DNA of 64,000 nt from NCBI RefSeq assembly GCF_042743185.1, contig NZ_JBHYMS010000042.1:7499-71498 (forward strand), read 5' to 3'. Position numbers and translations under genes: made by a program. This DNA comes from Inquilinus sp042743185 (lineage in GTDB: Bacteria; Pseudomonadota; Alphaproteobacteria; DSM-16000; Inquilinaceae). Shown here piece by piece: positions 59,473 to 64,000 of this stretch; positions within the stretch are counted from its first letter, which is position 1; every line of letters starts with the position of its first letter. The notes beneath the pieces were generated by a model that saw only the letters and a program-made list of their open reading frames with translations, was not told where the DNA came from and did not search any database.

Positions 59473-60642
59473 TCATTCGGTTTCCGCCAGCAGCTGGCGG
59501 GCGATGACGATCTTCTGGACCTCGGTGGCGCCCTCGTAGATGCGCAGGGCGCGGATCTCGCGATACAGTTCCTCGACCTTGACGCCGCGGGTGACGCCGA
59601 GGCCGCCGAACAGCTGCACCGCCCGGTCGATCACGCGCTGCGCCGCCTCGGTCGCGAACATCTTGGCCATCGCCGCCTCGCGCGTGACCCGCGCGGCGCC
59701 GCGGTCCTTGGCCCAGGCGGCGCGATAGATCAGCAGGGCGCTGGCGTCGATCTCGGTCGCCATCTCGGCCAGCGCCACCTGGCTGAGCTGCAGGTCGCCC
59801 AGCACCCCGCCGAACATCTTGCGGCCGCGGGCGCGGCCCAGCGCCTCGTCCAGCGCCCGGCGGGCGAAGCCGAGCGCCGCGGCGCCGACGGTGGAGCGGA
59901 ACACGTCCAGCGTCGCCATGGCGACCTTGAACCCCTCCCCCGCCGCGCCGATCCGGTCGGCCAGCTTCACGCGGCAGCCATCGAAGCGCAGCGTGGCCAG
60001 CGGGTGCGGCGCGATCACCTCGATCCGCTCCGCCACCGTCAGCCCGGGTGCGTCGGCCGGCACCAGGAAGGCGGACAGGCCGCGGGCGCCCGGCGCCTCG
60101 CCGGTGCGGGCGAAGACGACGTAGTGGTCGGCGATGCCGCCATTGGAGATGAAGGTCTTCTCGCCGTCGATCCGCACCGCGTCCGGCCCGTCCGAGACCG
60201 CCGTGGTGCCGGTGGCGGCGACGTCGGAGCCGGCCTCGGGCTCGGACAGAGCGAAGGCGGCGATGGCGCGGCCGTCGCGGACCGGCGGCAGGACCCGGTC
60301 CTTCAGCGCATCGCTGCCGAACAGGGTGACCGGGCCGGTGCCCAGCCCCTGCATGGCGAAGGCGAAATCGGCCAGCCCGTCATGCCGGGCCAGGGTCTCG
60401 CGGATCAGGCACAGGCTGCGGACGTCCAGCCGCTCCGACACGCCGCCATGGCTGGCCGGCACCGCATGGCGCAGCCAGCCGTCACGTCCCAGCGCCGCCA
60501 CCAGCCGGCGGCAGGATCCGTCGACATCGCGGTGGTCGACCAGCCCGGGCAGCGTGGCGCCGGCCCAGGCGTCGAGCTCCGCCGCCAGGGCGCGGTGGCG
60601 GTCCTCGAAGAAGGGCCAGTCGAGGAAGCTGCGGTCGGGCAT
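59473..60642 (-). CDS. Acyl-CoA dehydrogenase
   Basis: 389 residues from ATG 60642. FAD-binding and substrate motifs: FALSEPEAGSDVAATGTTA, GEKTFISNGGIADHYVVFART, and the C-terminal QLFGGLGVTRGVKVEELYREIRALRIYEGATEVQKIVIARQLL, where YEGATE carries the position of the catalytic glutamate region. In the aminobenzoyl-CoA pathway a dehydrogenase of this kind acts on the ring-reduced or ring-opened CoA ester. Coupled to the hydratase gene (ATGA). Confidence 0.93.
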   Translation of the reverse strand: MPDRSFLDWPFFEDRHRALAAELDAWAGATLPGLVDHRDVDGSCRRLVAALGRDGWLRHAVPASHGGVSERLDVRSLCLIRETLARHDGLADFAFAMQGLGTGPVTLFGSDALKDRVLPPVRDGRAIAAFALSEPEAGSDVAATGTTAVSDGPDAVRIDGEKTFISNGGIADHYVVFARTGEAPGARGLSAFLVPADAPGLTVAERIEVIAPHPLATLRFDGCRVKLADRIGAAGEGFKVAMATLDVFRSTVGAAALGFARRALDEALGRARGRKMFGGVLGDLQLSQVALAEMATEIDASALLIYRAAWAKDRGAARVTREAAMAKMFATEAAQRVIDRAVQLFGGLGVTRGVKVEELYREIRALRIYEGATEVQKIVIARQLLAETE

Positions 60643-61472
60643 CAGTTCCCCTCGAACACCGGCTTCGCCTTGGCGGCGAAGGCCTCGTAGGCGCGGCGGA
60701 AGTCCCGGGTCTGCATGCACACCGCCTGGGCCTGGGCCTCGGCCTCGATCGCCTGGTCGACGCCCATGTCCCATTCCTGGTGCAGCATCCGCTTGGTGAT
60801 GGCATGGGCGAAGGTCGGGCCGTCGGCCAGCGACCGGGCCAAAGCCATGGCCTCCTGCAGCAGCGCCTCGGGCTCGACCAGCCGGTTCAGGAAGCCCCAG
60901 CGCTCCGCCTCCGCCCCGTCCATGCTGCGGCCGGTGTACAGCAGCTCCGACGCCCTTCCCTGGCCGATGATGCGGGGCAGGATCGCGCAGGCGCCCATGT
61001 CGCAGCCGGCCAGGCCGACGCGGGTGAACAGGAAGGCGGTGCGGCTGCGCGCCGTGCCGAGGCGCAGATCCGACGCCATGGCCAGGATCGCCCCGGCCCC
61101 GGCGCAGACGCCGTCCACCGCCGCCACGATCGGCTGCGGGCAGGCGCGCATCGCCTTGACCAGCTCGCCGGTCATGCGGGTGAACTCGAGCAGCCCGGCC
61201 ATGTCGCGGTCCAGCAGCGGCGCGATGATCTCGAACACGTCGCCGCCGGAGCAGAAATTGCCGCCCGCCCCGGTCACCACCACCGTCTTGATCTCGGTGT
61301 CGGCGGCGAGCGCCCGGAACAGCGCCACCAGCTCGGCATAGCTGTCGAAGGTCAGGGGGTTCTTCCGCTCCGGCCGGTTCAGGGTGATGGTGGCCACCTT
61401 GCCCTCGACCGACCACAGCACGTGCCGGGCCTGGTAGGCGGAGAGCGGCGGGGCGATGGGGATCTGGCTCAT
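60642..61472 (-). CDS. Enoyl-CoA hydratase/isomerase family protein
   Basis: 276 residues. Crotonase fold with oxyanion-hole segments TGAGGNFCSGGDVFEI and DGVCAGAGAILAMASDLRLG; catalytic glutamates of the classical hydratase site appear replaced at one position (GLAGCDMGACAIL instead of G-x-x-x-E-x2-G), so the reaction could be isomerisation, hydrolysis or ring cleavage. In aerobic CoA-dependent aromatic pathways crotonase members also open rings. Starts seven bases after the SDR stop. Confidence 0.9.
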   Translation of the reverse strand: MSQIPIAPPLSAYQARHVLWSVEGKVATITLNRPERKNPLTFDSYAELVALFRALAADTEIKTVVVTGAGGNFCSGGDVFEIIAPLLDRDMAGLLEFTRMTGELVKAMRACPQPIVAAVDGVCAGAGAILAMASDLRLGTARSRTAFLFTRVGLAGCDMGACAILPRIIGQGRASELLYTGRSMDGAEAERWGFLNRLVEPEALLQEAMALARSLADGPTFAHAITKRMLHQEWDMGVDQAIEAEAQAQAVCMQTRDFRRAYEAFAAKAKPVFEGN

Positions 61473-61479
61473 TCCGCCC

Positions 61480-62253
61480 TCACATCACTTCGCCGCCGGC
61501 GACCGGCAGCGCGATGCCGTTGACGCTCGCCGCCTCCGGCCCTGCCAGCCAGGCGACGGCGGCCGCCACCTCCTCCGGCCGGATCAGGCGGCCCTGCGGG
61601 TTGCCGCGGATCAGCTCGGCCCGGATCTCGTCCGGGCTGCGGCCGGTCTTGTCCTCGATCCGGGCGACGGCGCCCTGCACCAGATCGGTGTCGGTGTAGC
61701 CGGGACAGACGGCGTTGACGGTGACGCCCTTGGTCGCAAACTCGCGGGCCAACGCCCGGGTCAGCCCGATCACGCCATGCTTGGCGGCGCAATAGGCGGC
61801 GACATAGGGGAAGCCGGTCAGGCCGGCGATGCTGGCGATGCTGATCACCCGGCCCCAGCCGCGCTCGGCCATTCCCGGAAGCACCAGCCGCGTGGTTTCG
61901 TACACCGCGCCGAGGTTGAGGCCGATCATCCGGTCCCACAGCGCCCGGTCGGTGCGGGCGAAGGGCGCGCTTTCTGCCGCCCCGGCATTGTTGACCAGGA
62001 TGTCGATGGGGCCGTGATCGGCGGCCAGCCGCGCGACGGCGGAGTCGAGCTGCTCCGGCTTCGTCACGTCGGCCACGGCATAGGCACCCGCCTTGCCGGC
62101 GGCGACGGCTGCGGCCAGGCGGGATTCGGTCCGGCCGATCACCGATACCGCCGCACCCCGCGCCACCAGCGCCGCCGCAACCGCGGCGCCGATGCCGCTG
62201 CCGCCGCCGGTGACCAGCGCATGCTTGCCCTGCAGTCCGCCCTGATCGGCCAT
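61480..62253 (-). CDS. SDR family oxidoreductase (3-hydroxyacyl-CoA dehydrogenase-like)
   Basis: 257 residues from ATG 62253, which has GGAGG five to six bases upstream; longer frames have no such site. Motifs: TGGGSGIGAAV (cofactor), NNAGAAES, S in ISIASIAG and YCAAKHGV (YxxxK), and the C-terminal PEEVAAAVAWLAG. First gene of the operon. NAD(P)-dependent oxidation of a hydroxyacyl-CoA intermediate is the likely role, by context. Confidence 0.93.
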   Translation of the reverse strand: MADQGGLQGKHALVTGGGSGIGAAVAAALVARGAAVSVIGRTESRLAAAVAAGKAGAYAVADVTKPEQLDSAVARLAADHGPIDILVNNAGAAESAPFARTDRALWDRMIGLNLGAVYETTRLVLPGMAERGWGRVISIASIAGLTGFPYVAAYCAAKHGVIGLTRALAREFATKGVTVNAVCPGYTDTDLVQGAVARIEDKTGRSPDEIRAELIRGNPQGRLIRPEEVAAAVAWLAGPEAASVNGIALPVAGGEVM

Positions 62254-62701
62254 CGCGTCCTCCATGGAGGATAGTTTAAGCTTGAAGCATCTTCGCGGCA
62301 AGGTCGTGCTCGGCTTGCCCCTCCACCCGCGCCTTGTGAACAGCCAGTCACAGTATTCGTTTAAAATCGAAATCAATATTTTCATCCACAAGAATCCATT
62401 GACTCTCTGAACGCCGGATGTAGAATTCATTCCGATTTCAGCAGATATGCTGGAGTCGATTTTCAGTATGAATATTATATTATGTATATCTGAAATTTTG
62501 CCAGATTTGGCAGACCACACCGCCTCCGGACATGACGCCCTCCAGCCTGGCCATTACGGCCGGCCGTTCGGCTTCATTCCGGCGGACCTGAACAGATCCG
62601 TGGCTTCGATCAAGACCATACGGTCTGGTCGATCGGATATTTGCACCTGACGCTCAATTTTATTTCACATCCTTCAATCACTCGATAACGGGACAAAGAT
62701 C
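62254..62701. other. AT-rich divergent intergenic region
   Basis: 448 bp between the operon and the 62702 gene, clearly AT-richer than its flanks. It must hold both promoters. ATTCG-TTTAAAAT-CGAAAT near 62,355-62,373 is an inverted repeat that could be an operator for the operon; no convincing -35/-10 pair is visible. The right part (62,440-62,700) shows nothing I can name. Confidence 0.45.
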
Positions 62702-63883
62702 ATGTCGAACACGAAGAATTTCGTCGACCTGCAGGCCGGCTTCTACAACGCCCTGTCGCAGGGTCTCGGCTATTCGCCCACCGACCCGTTTCAACTCATC
62801 CAGCCGTCGCCGCCGCTGACCGGCGGGCAGGAGGGCGACGAGCTGCTGTGGAACTACCTCAACGCCATCCCGCCGGCGTCGCTGACGCAGAACACCACGG
62901 TCTCCGGCGGCAACCAGTTCCTGGCCGATTACCAGGCGGTGATGTCGGCGCTGCAGGCAGCGCCGAACAACTTCCAGTCCACCATCGGCGATGCCTGCTT
63001 CAACGCCTATCAGAAGGCGCTGGCGGCCGGCGACGTGAAGCCCGGCCCGATGAACTTCCGCAACTGGGCCCTGTACAACGGCACCTGCTCGGGCGTCGCC
63101 GTTTCCGGCGCCTCCGCCCTCGCGGCGGCCATGCTGGACCCGATCTTCGCGGCCCAGATGAACGTCCTGCCCTACAAGCCGGCGGGCGCGGAATCGGTCA
63201 CCTTCGCGCCCGGCTACCAGAAGATGCTGGCGCTGCTGCAGAAGGCGCCCAGCCGGTTCTTCAGCGTCTCGGCCGGCGACTGGAGCACCGACGTCTCCAA
63301 GACCTGGACCGGCGGCTCCGACAGCGGCTTCTTCGGCCTGTGGGGCGGCAGCAGCTCGGAATCGACGCTGAGCCAGAAGTTCGCCTCCAGCGCGGTGTCG
63401 CTGTCGGCCAGCTTCGCCCATGTGCTGCCGTTCAACGCCACGCCCGGCGACTGGTACAGCTCCTCGGCGCTCGGCCTCGCCTACAACAGCCCGAACGCGG
63501 CGCCCTGGAACCCGGCCAACCCGATCAACTGGGACAAGACCTTCGGGCCGCAGGGCAACATGCAGCGCTTCGCCGCGAACCTGCTGATCGTGGACCAGAT
63601 GGAGGTCGTGGTCACCTCCTCGGCGTCCTACAGCACGCTCGAGCAGACCGAGATCCAGCAGAACTCGAGCAAGGGCCTGTGGCCGTTCTACACCGGCAGC
63701 GGCGGCAGCAGCTCGTCCACCAGCGTCTCCTTCGACAGCTCCGGCGAGATGCAGGTCAAGATCACGAGCCAGCCGAACGCCCCGATCATCATCGGCTGCA
63801 ACGTGCTAGCCGCCTCCGTCTATCTCGGCCACGAGGCGGCGGCCGCGAAGGTGCTGGCCCGCACCTTCTATCCGGACCGCTGA
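62702..63883 (+). CDS. Hypothetical protein, 393 residues, unknown family
   Basis: Start ATG 62702 after ACGGGACAAAG-like leader. No signal peptide and no membrane span. The N-terminal half has repeated aromatic/asparagine-rich wording (DLQAGFYNALSQGLGYSPTD; ELLWNYLNAIPPASL; MNFRNWALYNGTCSG). The middle is serine/glycine/tryptophan rich (DWSTDVSKTWTGGSDSGFFG) and the C-terminal part beta-rich (VVVTSSASYSTLEQTEIQ; SVSFDSSGEMQVKI). Composition suggests a beta-structured, possibly secreted-by-other-means or membrane-interacting protein. Divergent from the aromatic operon; nothing links them. Confidence 0.75.
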   Translation: MSNTKNFVDLQAGFYNALSQGLGYSPTDPFQLIQPSPPLTGGQEGDELLWNYLNAIPPASLTQNTTVSGGNQFLADYQAVMSALQAAPNNFQSTIGDACFNAYQKALAAGDVKPGPMNFRNWALYNGTCSGVAVSGASALAAAMLDPIFAAQMNVLPYKPAGAESVTFAPGYQKMLALLQKAPSRFFSVSAGDWSTDVSKTWTGGSDSGFFGLWGGSSSESTLSQKFASSAVSLSASFAHVLPFNATPGDWYSSSALGLAYNSPNAAPWNPANPINWDKTFGPQGNMQRFAANLLIVDQMEVVVTSSASYSTLEQTEIQQNSSKGLWPFYTGSGGSSSSTSVSFDSSGEMQVKITSQPNAPIIIGCNVLAASVYLGHEAAAAKVLARTFYPDR

Positions 63884-63889
63884 CGCACG

Positions 63890-64000
63890 GCATCGACCGG
63901 GGCGCCGCGGCGGCCGGCCCGGGCCGCCGGGGGGCGCCGGGTGTGCCGGCCGCGGCCGGGGGGCCCCCAGGGGGGGGGGTATAAAAAAAGTAGCGGGCCC
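63890..64000. other. Low-complexity contig end
   Basis: The last ~110 bases consist of G/C homopolymer runs (runs of six to ten G) and an A run, unlike anything else in the window. This looks like low-quality sequence at an assembly end and no gene should be read from it. Confidence 0.7.

Noticed and set aside
1..64000. CRISPR array, tRNA or rRNA genes
   Set aside because: No regularly spaced direct repeats and no tRNA or rRNA sequence seen on reading both strands.

Overview
The window is high-GC DNA with dense, overlapping genes. A LexA-type box of the alphaproteobacterial form (GTTC-N7-GTTC) and the gene content (group IV ornithine decarboxylase, 2-aminobenzoate-CoA ligase family cluster, PBP1A) point to an alphaproteobacterium, probably a Rhodospirillales relative such as Inquilinus or Azospirillum. 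The genus is inference. The last ~100 bases are homopolymer-rich junk, so the right edge looks like a contig end.

Bases ~1.6-30.2 kb are a Mu-like transposable prophage of the long-tailed B3/D3112 type, read almost entirely on the minus strand from right to left: MuA remnant, MuB, about ten small early genes, GemA, terminase, portal (gp29/DUF935), gpF head protein with a C-terminal PBECR-type nuclease domain, protease/scaffold, decoration protein, major capsid, gp36, gpG remnant, tape measure remnant, minor tail proteins, an SGNH-esterase-like fibre, DUF1833, NlpC/P60 and the tip protein J. The prophage is broken in at least three places. MuA has lost its N-terminus and both catalytic aspartates. 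An MT-A70 methylase fragment is joined out of frame to a terminase lacking its ATPase N-terminus (~24,035). A truncated gpG is joined out of frame to a truncated tape measure gene (~14,411), with tail tube and chaperone genes missing. It is therefore almost certainly not able to form phage.

Cargo genes ride in it: an AT-rich plus-strand pair (AAA ATPase plus a TOPRIM-like protein, 18.0-20.0 kb) dropped into the head gene operon, and at the right end an orphan DNA methyltransferase, a possible defence protein with a glycine-rich IGIGG linker, and an AT-rich AbiEii-type nucleotidyltransferase. The ATPase/TOPRIM pair is the best candidate for an undescribed defence system. LexA-type boxes lie near both ends of the prophage, and one of its small early genes encodes a LexA DNA-binding domain without the peptidase.

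Bases 30.3-33.7 kb are a decay zone: three relics of the left end of one IS3-family element, REP-like repeats, a 39-codon LysR stump, a frameshifted EthD gene, and intact GST and SDR genes. From 33.7 kb the host backbone follows: PBP1A; ornithine decarboxylase with a long structured leader; GNAT; an RNA 2'-O-methyltransferase/RidA pair; a four-gene ABC importer with a strong hairpin after the binding-protein gene; a DapA-family aldolase; a TolB-like propeller; 4-alpha-glucanotransferase; an AruI-like decarboxylase with an MFS transporter and a divergent TetR gene with twin palindromic operators; small genes; and a seven-gene minus-strand operon (SDR, enoyl-CoA hydratase, acyl-CoA dehydrogenase, aminobenzoate-type CoA ligase, thioesterase, RidA, alpha/beta hydrolase) that looks like CoA-dependent anthranilate/kynurenine catabolism without its ring oxygenase. 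Three copies of an 83-89 bp double-hairpin palindrome sit exactly at convergent gene ends, where they probably act as bidirectional terminators. The last gene, a 393-residue protein, has no family I recognise.
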